A stretch of 64,000 nucleotides of DNA from Dechloromonas denitrificans (GTDB lineage Bacteria > Pseudomonadota > Gammaproteobacteria > Burkholderiales > Rhodocyclaceae), in assembly GCF_020510665.1 (NCBI RefSeq), contig NZ_CP075187.1, positions 3,107,001 through 3,171,000 on the forward strand. Reading direction: 5' to 3'. The notes under the pieces are model-generated. The model saw only the letters and a program-made list of their open reading frames with translations. It did no database searches and had not been told where the DNA came from. A program made the position numbers and the translations under genes. Below, piece after piece: positions 21,301 to 29,530 of the stretch; positions within the stretch are counted from its first letter, which is position 1; each line of letters begins with the position of its first letter.

Positions 21301-21605
21301 TGATCAGCCTGAAAGCCGGTGGCGTCGGTCTCAACCTGACCGCGGCCGATACCGTGATCCACTACGATCCGTGGTGGAATCCGGCGGTCGAAAACCAGGC
21401 GACCGACCGCGCCCACCGCCTCGGCCAGGACAAGCCGGTGTTCGTATACAAGCTGATCGTCAGCGGCAGTATCGAGGAAAAGATTCTCGCGCTGCAGGAA
21501 CGCAAGGCTGAACTGGCGGCCGGTATTCTGTCGGAAGATCGCGGCGTCGAAGTCAAATTCGGCACCGACGATCTGGCTGCGCTCTTCGAACCGCTGCCGG
21601 TCTAA
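18318..21605 (+). CDS. SNF2/RapA-family DNA-dependent ATPase with SWIM zinc finger
   Basis: 1095 aa. A SWIM zinc finger near the N-terminus (CTCSAGRHCKH, about residues 74-84) is followed by a long bacterial SNF2-associated region. The two-lobe helicase core starts near residue 625: motif I ILADDMGLGKTAQT, motif II LILDEAQTVKN, motif III LTGTPLENHLGELW, motif V GGVGLNLTAADTVI and motif VI QATDRAHRLGQ. Such proteins translocate on duplex DNA; chromosomal role is uncharacterised. Starts 6 bp after ubiB. A 1047-codon open frame on the opposite strand is a codon-bias shadow. Confidence 0.93.
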   Translation: MTTVTLATFTESEVLGWFAARDITKARPYVDLVHDLEITSSQIKAAVPGSAAAPYIAQAMLSQGQSGEMMLMSRCTCSAGRHCKHVAAMLLKVVAERAPKEGSPAAPSSMLSWADDLRRTSIAVAKKKARPAGARQQLFYIIKWTADRRQFGVEIRKGKFPESAEEWWKVDRAIATPPQFVTEDDLGILRLIWAERGHETGLRAFGIGPKNGAEILQRMVASHRLYPEDDLGLPLQAGALRPASIGWQLDNQGFQRPYLKPEPSAEMIIAVDPPWYLDLAEGEIGPLKVAGNPSVINRLFSLPPLSAKEAAQVAEALSELAPVLPPPGDDASARLRLVDAPLIPILQLDTLHTHGQRAWRDYPASHNDGLFDIAKIVFRYADADIRPEERNEFITLPEGETIRLKRRPEAEAKALEALATTSLQKIPGNTLYTFGSPPEGIYGLPHESSWQGFMQEVTQQLKEAGWQIEFPEDFRHHVVEVEGWEADLVESDNGWFNLDMGIIVEGERLPLAPLLAGLFRRDPRWLEATELERIPDSEGIELHTSRGKRLRVPAGRIKPLASTLIDLFDGFSGGETLRLSRFDAPRLAELNDVSRWQFRGQSDIMALAERLQDAQGIKDITPPAGFNLELRPYQKEGLAWLQFLRERDLSGILADDMGLGKTAQTLAHLLLEKEAGRLDKPALVILPTSLIFNWKNEAARFAPTLKVLSLHGPERKQLFGEIANSEVILTTYPLLWRDADELMQHSYHLLILDEAQTVKNAQSQSAEAVRKIDARHRLCLTGTPLENHLGELWSQFDFLLPGFLGTAKQFTRHWRTPIERQGDTQRRDLLARRIRPFILRRKKEDVAQELPPKTIIVRSVELEGAQRDLYETVRAAMDAKVRDEIASKGFARSQIVILDALLKLRQVCCDPRLVKANAARRVSERAKLDLLMAMVPELVDEGRKILIFSQFTSMLALIEHELDKHNIGYTLLTGDTNDRETPIRRFQEGEVPIFLISLKAGGVGLNLTAADTVIHYDPWWNPAVENQATDRAHRLGQDKPVFVYKLIVSGSIEEKILALQERKAELAAGILSEDRGVEVKFGTDDLAALFEPLPV

Positions 21606-21682
21606 GCTGATATTTGCCTTTGGCGAGGCGTAGACCGCAGCATGTCCTGCCCTGCAACCGTATGACCCACACGGGAGTTGCC

Positions 21683-22120
21683 ATGCGTCTGATCAGCCTG
21701 TTCGTCGCCCTGCTCTGTCTCAGCCCGCTACTCCGGGCTGAGGAATGGGCCAGTCGGCAAAAAGTCGGCTACAACTTCGAGGATACGCGCGACGCCGTGG
21801 TCATGGCGATCGAAGGTCGTGGCCTGGTGATCAATTACACCTCGCATATCGCCGACATGCTGGCGCGCACCGGTGCGGATATCGGGGCAAGCAAGAAACT
21901 CTTCGAGCGGGCGGAAATCATCGAATTCTGCTCGGCCAAGCTCTCGCGCCAGATGATGGAAGCCGACCCACACAATATCGTGCTCTGCCCGTTTTCCATT
22001 TCGATCTATACCCTGCCGGGCGAACAAGGTACCTGGATCGCCTACCGCAAGCCGCAGGGCCAAACTGCCGCGCCGGTCAGCGCCCTGCTGCGCGACATCA
22101 CGAGCGAAGCTGCCCGCTGA
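21683..22120 (+). CDS. Secreted DUF302-like protein
   Basis: 145 aa from ATG 21683, chosen because GGGAG sits five bases upstream and a signal peptide begins there (MRLISLFVALLCLSPLLRA, cleavage about residue 19). The mature part resembles DUF302: DTRDAVVMAIEGRGLVI, a hydrophobic core and an FCSAKLSRQM segment with two cysteines further on (about 88 and 106). DUF302 proteins are small periplasmic or secreted proteins of unknown role. The stop abuts the convergent pncC stop without a gap. Confidence 0.75.
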   Translation: MRLISLFVALLCLSPLLRAEEWASRQKVGYNFEDTRDAVVMAIEGRGLVINYTSHIADMLARTGADIGASKKLFERAEIIEFCSAKLSRQMMEADPHNIVLCPFSISIYTLPGEQGTWIAYRKPQGQTAAPVSALLRDITSEAAR

Positions 22121-22630
22121 TCAGGCCAGCATGCTGGCCGCCATGGCCCGCTTGAGCAGACCATTCAGGCCGTGTCGCACCGACTGTTCGCGGACCTCGG
22201 CACGATCGCCACTGAAATGACAGGTCTGGGCTTCGCAGCCGCGGTCTTTCTGGGCCCAGGCAAAGCACACGGTACCGACCGGCTTCTCGGCGGAACCGCC
22301 GGCCGGGCCGGCAATACCGGTAATCGCCACGGCCCAGTCGGCACGACTGTGGCGCAAGGCGCCCTGGACCATGGCCCGGGCTGTTTGCTCGGAGACCGCA
22401 CCATGACGCTCAAGCGTCGTTTCCGGCACGCCGAGCATGTCGATCTTGGCTGCGTTGGAATAAGTCACGAAGCCGCGATCAAACCAGCCGGAACTGCCGG
22501 CAATCGCCGTCACTGACTGGGCAAGACCGCCGCCGGTGCACGACTCTGCTGCGGTCAACCACTCCCCACGGGCCAAAAGCGTTGCTCCAAGGCGTTGGGC
22601 GATATCTTCAAGTTCATTCATGGCGCGCAT
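22121..22630 (-). CDS. pncC: Nicotinamide-nucleotide amidohydrolase PncC (CinA C-terminal domain)
   Basis: About 169 aa. It deamidates NMN to nicotinate mononucleotide in pyridine-nucleotide salvage. The signature TAAESCTGGGLAQSVTAIAG with the catalytic Ser, the VTYSNAAKIDMLGV segment and AITGIAGPAGG are all present, so the enzyme should be active as a stand-alone CinA-C domain. Start is ambiguous: ATG 22630 has GGGG six bases upstream; ATG 22621 gives the more usual family N-terminus. Convergent with the DUF302 gene; the stop codons meet as TGATCA. Confidence 0.92.
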   Translation of the reverse strand: MRAMNELEDIAQRLGATLLARGEWLTAAESCTGGGLAQSVTAIAGSSGWFDRGFVTYSNAAKIDMLGVPETTLERHGAVSEQTARAMVQGALRHSRADWAVAITGIAGPAGGSAEKPVGTVCFAWAQKDRGCEAQTCHFSGDRAEVREQSVRHGLNGLLKRAMAASMLA

Positions 22631-22784
22631 CTTACACCCCAAAAGTCATAGATGAAGCGGTGTTTTCGGGCAAAAAACCGGCGATCCAGCACCAAATTCC
22701 AGCATCATCCTGCACACAATGCCTGCTGGACTTTCTGCACAGCCCCACGTAGCATCGCGCCCCCCGCAATTCCCCGGCTTTTTA

Positions 22785-24047
22785 ATGCACGCTTCTCCTG
22801 CCCGCGCCTGCGGCATCGATTTCGGCACCTCCAACTCCACCGTCGGCTGGCTGCGCCCCGGCCAGGCCACGCTGTTGCCGCTCGAAGACGGCAAGGTCAC
22901 GCTGCCCTCTGTCGTCTTCTTCAATGCCGAAGAAGATACGGTCAGTTTCGGTCGTGCCGGCCTGGGAGAGTATCTCGACGGCTATGAAGGCCGACTGATG
23001 CGCTCATTGAAAAGCCTGCTCGGCAGCAGCCTGATCGATGGCCGGACAGAAGTGAACGGCCGGGCCATCGTCTTTCGCGACTTGCTCAACGAATTCATCG
23101 GCACGCTCAAGCAGCGCGCCGAGATGCAAGCCGGCCGCAGTTTCGAGCAAGCCATTCTCGGCCGGCCGGTATTTTTCGTCGATGACGACAGTGCGGCCGA
23201 CCGGCAAGCCGAAAAAACACTGGGCGACATCGCGCATGCTGTCGGGTTCAAGGACATCGGTTTCCAGTACGAACCGATCGCCGCGGCCTACCATTACGAG
23301 ACCAGCATTGCACACGAGGAAATCGTGCTGATCGCCGACATCGGCGGCGGCACCTCCGATTTTTCCATCGTCCGCCTGTCGCCCGAGCGCGCCAAAGCGG
23401 CCGAGCGGCGCAGCGACGTGCTGGCCAACGGCGGCGTTCATATTGGCGGCACCGATTTCGACCGCCAGCTCAGTTTGAACAGCGTGATGCCCCTGCTCGG
23501 TTATCGCAGCACACTGAAAAACGGCCGCGAAATGCCGGCCAGCCTGTATTTCAACCTGGCCACCTGGCACACCATCAACTTTGCCTACACCCGCCAGGTC
23601 TGGGCCGAACAACAGCGTCTCTATATTGATGCGCTGGAGCCGGAAAAGCTCGAACGCCTGATCTCGCTGATCGAAAAACGCGCCGGCCACTGGCTGGCCC
23701 ACCAGATCGAGCAAGCCAAGATCGCGCTTTCCGACCACAGCCACGCAACGCTGCCGCTCGACGCCTTTTCGGCTGACGAAATGCACACGCTGAGCCGTAT
23801 CGAATTCGAACTGGCCAGCACGCAATTGGTCGAAAAAGTCGAGTCGACCGTGACACAGCTGCTGCCTCAGGCCGGCATTGCAGCGGAACGGATCGACACC
23901 ATTTTCTTTACCGGCGGGTCGAGCGGCATTCCCGCCCTGCGCCAGCGCATCGCCGCCCTGCTGCCGCGCGCCCGAGCCGTCGAAGGTGACCTGTTCGGCA
24001 GCATCGGGGCCGGCCTGGCCGTCGATGCGGCGCGGCGCTTCGGCTAG
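22785..24047 (+). CDS. Hsp70-family ATPase, YegD-like
   Basis: 420 aa, actin-fold chaperone homolog lacking the DnaK substrate-binding domain. Phosphate 1 loop GIDFGTSNSTVGW near the start, connect/phosphate 2 ADIGGGTSDFSIV, and adenosine motif FFTGGSSGIPALRQ are clear. Length and order match E. coli YegD. The chosen ATG (22785) places the first motif at the usual distance; the frame is open further upstream but without a good site. Function of YegD proteins is not established. Confidence 0.87.
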   Translation: MHASPARACGIDFGTSNSTVGWLRPGQATLLPLEDGKVTLPSVVFFNAEEDTVSFGRAGLGEYLDGYEGRLMRSLKSLLGSSLIDGRTEVNGRAIVFRDLLNEFIGTLKQRAEMQAGRSFEQAILGRPVFFVDDDSAADRQAEKTLGDIAHAVGFKDIGFQYEPIAAAYHYETSIAHEEIVLIADIGGGTSDFSIVRLSPERAKAAERRSDVLANGGVHIGGTDFDRQLSLNSVMPLLGYRSTLKNGREMPASLYFNLATWHTINFAYTRQVWAEQQRLYIDALEPEKLERLISLIEKRAGHWLAHQIEQAKIALSDHSHATLPLDAFSADEMHTLSRIEFELASTQLVEKVESTVTQLLPQAGIAAERIDTIFFTGGSSGIPALRQRIAALLPRARAVEGDLFGSIGAGLAVDAARRFG

Positions 24048-24096
24048 CCACGCAGATCGGGGATAATCCGGCTACCTGCCACGCCGGAACCCCGTC

Positions 24097-24687
24097 ATGC
24101 ATCGCACCATTTTCGCTACGCCCCTGATCAACAGCGCGATGCACTGGCTGTCCGTCCGCCTGCTGCGCGGACTCGGCTGGCGCATCGCCGGCAGCCCGCC
24201 GGACATCCCGAAATATGTCCTGATCGCCGCTCCGCACACCAGCAACTGGGATTTCCCCTACACCCTGATGGTCTGCTTCGCGCTGCGCCTGCAGGTGTAC
24301 TGGATGGGCAAGGCCAGCCTCTTTCCACCACTGCTCGGCAGCATCATGCGCTGGCTCGGCGGCATCCCGGTCAACCGCCGGCAGCGGAACAATCTGGTCG
24401 ATAGCACGATCGACGCCTTCAAAAACCACGAGCGACTGATTGTCATCGTCCCGCCCGAAGGCACGCGCGCCCGTGTGTCGCACTGGAAAACCGGCTTTTA
24501 TCACATCGCGCTCGGCGCCCAGGTGCCGATTGCACTGGGCTATCTCGATTTCAGCAAGAAAGAAGCAAGCATCGCCCGCCTCTTTCACCCCAGCGGTGAC
24601 CTCGAAGCCGACATGAAGGAAATCAAGGCGTTCTACAGCGGAATCAGCGGCAAGAATCCGCAGCAATTTGCCGCCGACGGCGAGTAG
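24097..24687 (+). CDS. Lysophospholipid acyltransferase family protein (PlsC-like)
   Basis: 196 aa. The acyltransferase motif HX4D reads HTSNWD (about residues 47-52), and the glycerolipid-binding motif reads PPEGTR (about 125-130). An N-terminal amphipathic/hydrophobic helix would bind the membrane. It resembles small 1-acylglycerol-3-phosphate acyltransferase homologs, but acceptor and acyl donor are unknown. It follows the Hsp70 gene by 49 bp in the same direction. Confidence 0.82.
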   Translation: MHRTIFATPLINSAMHWLSVRLLRGLGWRIAGSPPDIPKYVLIAAPHTSNWDFPYTLMVCFALRLQVYWMGKASLFPPLLGSIMRWLGGIPVNRRQRNNLVDSTIDAFKNHERLIVIVPPEGTRARVSHWKTGFYHIALGAQVPIALGYLDFSKKEASIARLFHPSGDLEADMKEIKAFYSGISGKNPQQFAADGE

Positions 24688-24772
24688 ACCGCGAAACATC
24701 CGCTTACGAATCTTCAAACTCAGGTACAAAACGGCGGGCTAAGATCAGGACTCCCAACCACGGAGTCACGCC

Positions 24773-25459
24773 ATGTCCAAGCGCCACAAAAAGACCCTCG
24801 CCCTGATCGCCAGCGCCCTGCTCTCAGGCGGCGTACTGGCCGGCACCAGCATCGATCTCTCGGCCGAAGCCAGCCGCCCCGCCGCCAACGACATGGTGCG
24901 CGCCACGGTCTACGCCGAAGCCAACGGCAACAACCCGGCCGAACTGGCACGCAAGGTCAACCAGGACATCAGCGAAGCACTCAAGGTGATCAAGGCCAAA
25001 CCCGGCATCACCGCCAAATCCGGCCACCAGAATACCTACCCGATTTACGGCCAGAACCAGAAAATCGAAAACTGGCGCATGCATTCCGAACTGGTGCTTG
25101 AGTCACGCGACCCGACCGCCGTCTCCGAACTGCTTGGCCGCCTGCAGCAAATGCGCCTGGCCGTCGGCAACCTGACCCAACTGCCGTCACCGGAAACCCG
25201 GCAACTGGTTGAAGACGAAGCGACGCGCGACGCGATCAAAGCCTTCCAGAAACGCGCTGCCGTCATCGCCGCCACACTCGGCAAGCCCTACAAGATCAAG
25301 CAGATGAGCATCCAGCAAAACGGCGGCGCCCAACCGCCGATGCCGATGATGCGCGCCGCCCGTGGCGTGATGATGGCCGCCGACGTAGCCGCCCCGATCG
25401 AAGCCGGCGAAAGCCTGATTACCACCAGCGTCAGCGGGCAGATCGAATTGGGCGACTGA
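24773..25459 (+). CDS. Periplasmic SIMPL-domain (DUF541) protein
   Basis: 228 aa with a cleavable signal peptide (residues 1-23; SALLSGGVLAGT). The SIMPL/DUF541 domain is recognisable by DLSAEASRPAANDMVRATVYAEANG, the NQDISEALKVIKAKPGI helix, a YPIYGQNQKIENWR strand and the C-terminal VSGQIELGD. These proteins form oligomers and are widespread, without known enzymatic function. A strong symmetric terminator lies 79 bp downstream. Confidence 0.85.
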   Translation: MSKRHKKTLALIASALLSGGVLAGTSIDLSAEASRPAANDMVRATVYAEANGNNPAELARKVNQDISEALKVIKAKPGITAKSGHQNTYPIYGQNQKIENWRMHSELVLESRDPTAVSELLGRLQQMRLAVGNLTQLPSPETRQLVEDEATRDAIKAFQKRAAVIAATLGKPYKIKQMSIQQNGGAQPPMPMMRAARGVMMAADVAAPIEAGESLITTSVSGQIELGD

Positions 25460-25537
25460 GCCGGCCTGGGCACAAGCCAAGGAAGAGCGCCCTCGGCATA
25501 CTGCGGGCCAGTTTCGGGTGGCAAAACTGGGCCGGGG

Positions 25538-25577
25538 AATTGAATGGCGGGAAGTCGACGCTTCCCGCCATTCAATT
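25538..25577. terminator. Perfect 17-bp inverted repeat, bidirectional terminator
   Basis: AATTGAATGGCGGGAAG (25538-25554) and its exact complement (25561-25577) flank a 6-base loop TCGACG. The AATT ends give short A/T tracts in both directions. It lies between the convergent SIMPL gene and qorB (stop at 25579), so it can end both messages. Confidence 0.8.
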
Positions 25578-25578
25578 A

Positions 25579-26430
25579 TCAACTCAATGCCAGCCTGACC
25601 GATTGAGCCAGCGTTGTGCTCGGGCGACCAATCAAGGCGCTCAATTGCCGCCCGTCATCAAACAAGCCGCCCTTTGAAGCACCAACATCGGATTCAGCCA
25701 GCAGCGTCGCCAGGAAATCAGGCAAGCCGGCTTCGAGCAATGCCGCCTTGAATTCGCTTTCCGGCAAATCCTGGTAAACCACAGCTTGGCCGGATTGACG
25801 GGCGATTTCGTCGGCCAGTTCGCTTAGCGTGTAAGACGCTTCGCCCGCCAGTTCGTAAATCAACCCAGCCTGATTTTCCTGCAGCAGTACGGCAGCCGCT
25901 GCTGCGGCATAATCGGCACGCGCGGCCGATGCAATCCTTCCTTGTCCCGCGCTGCCCAGCACGACACCGTATTGCAGTGCGGCCGGAATACCCGCCATGT
26001 AGTTCTCGGTATACCAGCCGTTGCGCAGGATAACCGCCGGCAGGCCGGAGGCTTGGATCAGCTTTTCCGTTTCCTGGTGTTCGACCGCCAGTTGCAAGGG
26101 CGAGGTATCGGCATGCAGGAGGCTGGTATAAGCCAGCAAACGAATACCGGCTGCCTTGGCCGCCTCAATCACGGCTCGATGTTGTGGCACGCGGCGGCCA
26201 ACCTCGCTGGCCGAAATCAGGAGCAGCTTGTCAGCCCCGTTGAAGGCGGCAGCCAGCGTGGCCGGCTGATCGTAGTCGGCCAGGCGAACCTGGATGCCAC
26301 GCGCCGCCAGGTCGGCCACTTTGTCGGGATTGCGTACGGCGGCAACAATTTCATCGGCGGGCAGTTTTTCCAGCAAGGCTTCGATGACCAGACGACCGAG
26401 TTGGCCGGAAGCACCAGTAATAACAACCAT
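25579..26430 (-). CDS. qorB: NAD(P)H:quinone oxidoreductase QorB-like (NmrA family)
   Basis: 283 aa from ATG 26430 with AAAGGA upstream. An atypical SDR with dinucleotide motif VVITGASGQLGRLVIEAL at the N-terminus. It follows E. coli QorB (YtfG) closely, including LLISASEVGRRVPQHR, LLAYTSLLHADTSPL, LRNGWYTENY, ADYAAAAAAVL and SDVGASKGGLFDD. QorB reduces quinones with NADPH. It is the last gene of the five-gene operon divergent from an HxlR regulator, which supports a role in quinone or electrophile detoxification. In E. coli qorB also neighbours an HxlR-type gene. Confidence 0.88.
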   Translation of the reverse strand: MVVITGASGQLGRLVIEALLEKLPADEIVAAVRNPDKVADLAARGIQVRLADYDQPATLAAAFNGADKLLLISASEVGRRVPQHRAVIEAAKAAGIRLLAYTSLLHADTSPLQLAVEHQETEKLIQASGLPAVILRNGWYTENYMAGIPAALQYGVVLGSAGQGRIASAARADYAAAAAAVLLQENQAGLIYELAGEASYTLSELADEIARQSGQAVVYQDLPESEFKAALLEAGLPDFLATLLAESDVGASKGGLFDDGRQLSALIGRPSTTLAQSVRLALS

Positions 26431-26530
26431 GTTTGAATTTCCTTTATTTTGTTGAAACAGGCAGTAGCGAGTGCGTACGTGGCGGCGGGCAAACGAGATG
26501 GAGAAGGGTGCCACCAGGCTCAAGCACCCA

Positions 26531-27598
26531 TCAGTAATCGGTGTAGCCCTTTTCTCCCGGCGTATAAAAAGTGGCAAAATCCGGCGCCACCAGCTCCTGC
26601 CCCGACTTCAGCTTGGCGACCAGATCCGGATTGGAGATGAACGGACGACCAAAAGCCACCAGATCGCCACGTTGCGCATCGAGATCGGCATTGGCTCGTG
26701 TGACATCGTAGCCACCTGAAAGGATGTATTGCCCTTTGAACGCGGCACGGAGCCTGGCTTTCAATTCGGGACTGACCTCGGGTGCGCCCATGGCACTGTG
26801 ATCCACAACATGGATGTAGAGCAGATCGAGCTTATTCAGTTCGTCGATCAGATGCAGGTACAAGTCATCCATCTCTGCATCCGGCACCTGAGCGTTGAAT
26901 ACGCCATAAGGCGAAATCCGCATGCCGACGCGCTCGGCGCCAATCGCTGCAACACTCGCCTTGGCAACTTCGACAGCGAAGCGGATACGGTTGGCGACGC
27001 TACCGCCCCAGCGATCATTCCGCTGATTGGCGGCGGTATTGAGAAACTGGTCGATCAGATAGCCATTCGCCGCATGTAATTCGACACCATCGAAGCCGGC
27101 CTGCATGGCGAGTTTGGCCGAGGCGGCATATTCGGCGATGCTCTGCGCAATGTCCGCCTCGCTCATTTCACGTGGCACGGGATGCGGCTGCATGCCGTCC
27201 GCATCGGTCCAGATTTCTCCCGGAACAGCGACCGCCGAGGGCGCCAGGACGCTGGCACCGAGCGGCAGATTGGCGGGATGGCTGACCCGTCCGGCATGCA
27301 TCAGTTGTACGAAAATTCGGCCGCCAGCTTGATGGACGCCACCTGTCACACGTTTCCAGCCCTTTACCTGTTCCTCGTTGAACAGTCCGGGAATGCGAGC
27401 ATAGCCAAGGCCGTTGGGTGATGGTGCAGTACCTTCGGTAATGATCAGTCCGGCTTCTGCCCGCAAGCGGTAATACTGTTCCATCAGGGCGTTGGGCAGG
27501 TTGCCAATGGCGCGACTGCGCGTCAGCGGCGCCATGACGATACGGTTTTTCAGCGGCAGGCTGCCGAGTTGGGTAGGAGAAAATAGTGTGCGGCTCAT
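26531..27598 (-). CDS. Old Yellow Enzyme family alkene reductase (NemA-like)
   Basis: 355 aa FMN-dependent TIM barrel reducing activated alkenes, maleimides and nitro compounds with NADPH. Start ATG 27598 has GAGGAAAC upstream. Recognisable parts are LKNRIVMAPLTRSRA, the LITEGTAPSPNGLGYAR loop, FVQLMHAGRVSHP, GFDGVELHAANGYLIDQFLN with the substrate-binding His-Ala-Ala-Asn set, NQRNDRWGGSVANR, and phosphate-binding GRPFISNPDLVAKL. It belongs to the HxlR-linked operon. Confidence 0.93.
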   Translation of the reverse strand: MSRTLFSPTQLGSLPLKNRIVMAPLTRSRAIGNLPNALMEQYYRLRAEAGLIITEGTAPSPNGLGYARIPGLFNEEQVKGWKRVTGGVHQAGGRIFVQLMHAGRVSHPANLPLGASVLAPSAVAVPGEIWTDADGMQPHPVPREMSEADIAQSIAEYAASAKLAMQAGFDGVELHAANGYLIDQFLNTAANQRNDRWGGSVANRIRFAVEVAKASVAAIGAERVGMRISPYGVFNAQVPDAEMDDLYLHLIDELNKLDLLYIHVVDHSAMGAPEVSPELKARLRAAFKGQYILSGGYDVTRANADLDAQRGDLVAFGRPFISNPDLVAKLKSGQELVAPDFATFYTPGEKGYTDY

Positions 27599-27620
27599 GA
27601 AAGTTTCCTCGGTATTTAGT

Positions 27621-28436
27621 TCAGATGGAAGGTTGCGTTGCTGACAGCGAAAGCAGGCGTGGTGCAGGCTGACTGGTTTGCATTGCGGCAAAGAGCTCCG
27701 TGCGCGCCGCGTCGAATCGATCCCAGAGACCGGGATCAGCCATGGACGGCAAAGTGACCAACTCGCCCAGGTCGAAACCGGCCAGGGCTGCATCGACGAG
27801 ATGCTCGACCGACATCACCGTTTCAGGCGCCAATGCGACCAGCGGCACGCCAGCGATATCCCACAGGTCGGTGGCGGTGGCAGCAGGCAGCACCACTTGA
27901 ATCCGGATGCCGGTATTCGCCAGCTCCTGCTGCAGACCGCGACTGAAATTGAGCACGAAACCCTTGGTGCCGCTATACACGGAGCTCACCGGCAGCGCAT
28001 GCAACGACAATGCCGAGGCGATGTTGATAATGACACCATCGTTGCGTTCCTTGAACGCAGGCAGGATGGCATGCGTCAGGCGGGTCAGCGCCGTGATGTT
28101 CAATGCAATCTGCGACAACGAGTCTTTGATCGGTGTTTCGGCAACAGGGCTCAATCTGGCAACACCGGCGTTGTTGACCAATACCCGGATGGCGGGATTA
28201 GCGGCGAGCACGGTTTCCAGACGCGTCAGATCGTCTTCCCTCTCAAGGTCTGCGACGAGCGTTTCAGCCTTGATGCCGCAAGCCTGCTCAAGCCTTGCGG
28301 CGAGACTCTGCAGGCGCTCGCCGCGCCTGGCGACGAGCAGGAGGTCATAGCCTCGGCGGGCCAGACGATCGGCATAGACCGATCCGATGCCGGAAGAGGC
28401 GCCGGTAACAACAGCGATTTTTGTAGATGGGGGCAT
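27621..28436 (-). CDS. Short-chain dehydrogenase
   Basis: 271 aa classical SDR. Cofactor motif VVTGASSGIGSVYADRL at residues 9-25, LVNNAGVA, catalytic Ser in INIASALS, and YSGTK active site near residue 156. The substrate is unknown; members in HxlR-linked clusters are thought to reduce reactive carbonyls. Shine-Dalgarno AAGGA is seen eight bases before the ATG. It is the third gene of the operon. Confidence 0.88.
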   Translation of the reverse strand: MPPSTKIAVVTGASSGIGSVYADRLARRGYDLLLVARRGERLQSLAARLEQACGIKAETLVADLEREDDLTRLETVLAANPAIRVLVNNAGVARLSPVAETPIKDSLSQIALNITALTRLTHAILPAFKERNDGVIINIASALSLHALPVSSVYSGTKGFVLNFSRGLQQELANTGIRIQVVLPAATATDLWDIAGVPLVALAPETVMSVEHLVDAALAGFDLGELVTLPSMADPGLWDRFDAARTELFAAMQTSQPAPRLLSLSATQPSI

Positions 28437-28498
28437 GGTTTTACGTCCTTAAAATTAATTGCCTGTCTCGGCCGGTTTGCTACGCAGAAACTTCATCT

Positions 28499-29521
28499 TC
28501 AACACAGTTGGATGACAACCTTGCCCTTGGCATGCCCCTGGGCAAGATAGGCCAGAGCATCCTGTGCTTGCTCAAACGGAAACACCTGGTCGATCACCGG
28601 CCGGATACGGTCGGCTTCGAGAAGTTTGCCGATTTCGCCGAGTTGGGTGCCATCGGGGCGCGTGAACAGAAATGAGTAGGAAATGTCCCGCTTTTTGGCC
28701 AGCCGCATGATCTTGCGGCTCATCAAACCGAACACGAATCTCAGGACGAAGTTGAGCTGTCGAGCACGAGCAAATGCGGCATCCAGCGGACCAACCAGGG
28801 AAACGATGGCGCCCCCCGGCTTGACGATGCCGAGCGATTTCTCGATCGCATCCCCCCTGACCGTACCGAGTACTGCATCGTAGCCGCGCAGTACCTTCTC
28901 GAATGCCTGCCTCTTGTAGTCGACCACCTCATCAGCACCGAGGCTGAGCACCAGTTCGACGTTTCCCGTACTGGTCGTCGTTCCCACCTTGGCACCGAGA
29001 TGCTTGGCCAACTGGATGGCAAATGTGCCAATACCGCCGGAACCCGCCGGGATGAACACCTTCTGCCCGGCCCGAAGCGTGGCACGCTCCCGCAGCGCTT
29101 GCCACGAGGTGAGTCCAACCATCGGGATCGATGCCGCCTGCACGAAATCGAGATTGGCTGGTTTAAGCGCGGCAAGATGCTCAGGCACCACCGCGAACTC
29201 GGCGATAGCGCCGGTACCCAGATCGAAGATATTGGCGAAGATGGCATCACCCGGCTTGAAGCGGGTCACGTTGCTGCCGACCTTGGTTACAACACCGGCC
29301 AGATCGCTGCCCAGCGTGGCCGGCAGTTGAAAATGCAGGACCGGCTTGAACATTCCCGTCGTGATCATGTTGTCGATGGGGTTCACACTCGCAGCGTGGA
29401 CTTGTACCAGCAGCTCATCGGCCTTCAGCGTGGGAAGGGGAACATCGGCAATACCGATTTCGGGCGACTTGCCATAGCGTTTGAAGGTGAGTGCTTTCAT
29501 TGTTTGGGCTTTCATTTTCAT
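28499..29521 (-). CDS. Medium-chain NADP-dependent oxidoreductase (quinone reductase type)
   Basis: 340 aa MDR-superfamily enzyme. GroES-like N-terminal half with LGSDLAGVVTKVG and GDAIFA; Rossmann half with IPAGSGGIGTFAIQLAKHLGAKV and GADEVVDYK. Structural and catalytic zinc cysteines of true alcohol dehydrogenases are missing, which fits zeta-crystallin/quinone reductase-like enzymes. Three in-frame ATGs (29521, 29515, 29500) are possible; the homology-like part starts at MKALTFKRYG (29500). Nine bases downstream of the hydrolase gene. Confidence 0.87.
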   Translation of the reverse strand: MKMKAQTMKALTFKRYGKSPEIGIADVPLPTLKADELLVQVHAASVNPIDNMITTGMFKPVLHFQLPATLGSDLAGVVTKVGSNVTRFKPGDAIFANIFDLGTGAIAEFAVVPEHLAALKPANLDFVQAASIPMVGLTSWQALRERATLRAGQKVFIPAGSGGIGTFAIQLAKHLGAKVGTTTSTGNVELVLSLGADEVVDYKRQAFEKVLRGYDAVLGTVRGDAIEKSLGIVKPGGAIVSLVGPLDAAFARARQLNFVLRFVFGLMSRKIMRLAKKRDISYSFLFTRPDGTQLGEIGKLLEADRIRPVIDQVFPFEQAQDALAYLAQGHAKGKVVIQLC

Positions 29522-29530
29522 CCAATCAGA

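Noticed and set aside
18273..21416. 1047-codon open frame opposite the SNF2 helicase
   Set aside because: The plus strand carries complete helicase motifs. The minus frame has no recognisable domain and arises from high-GC codon bias.
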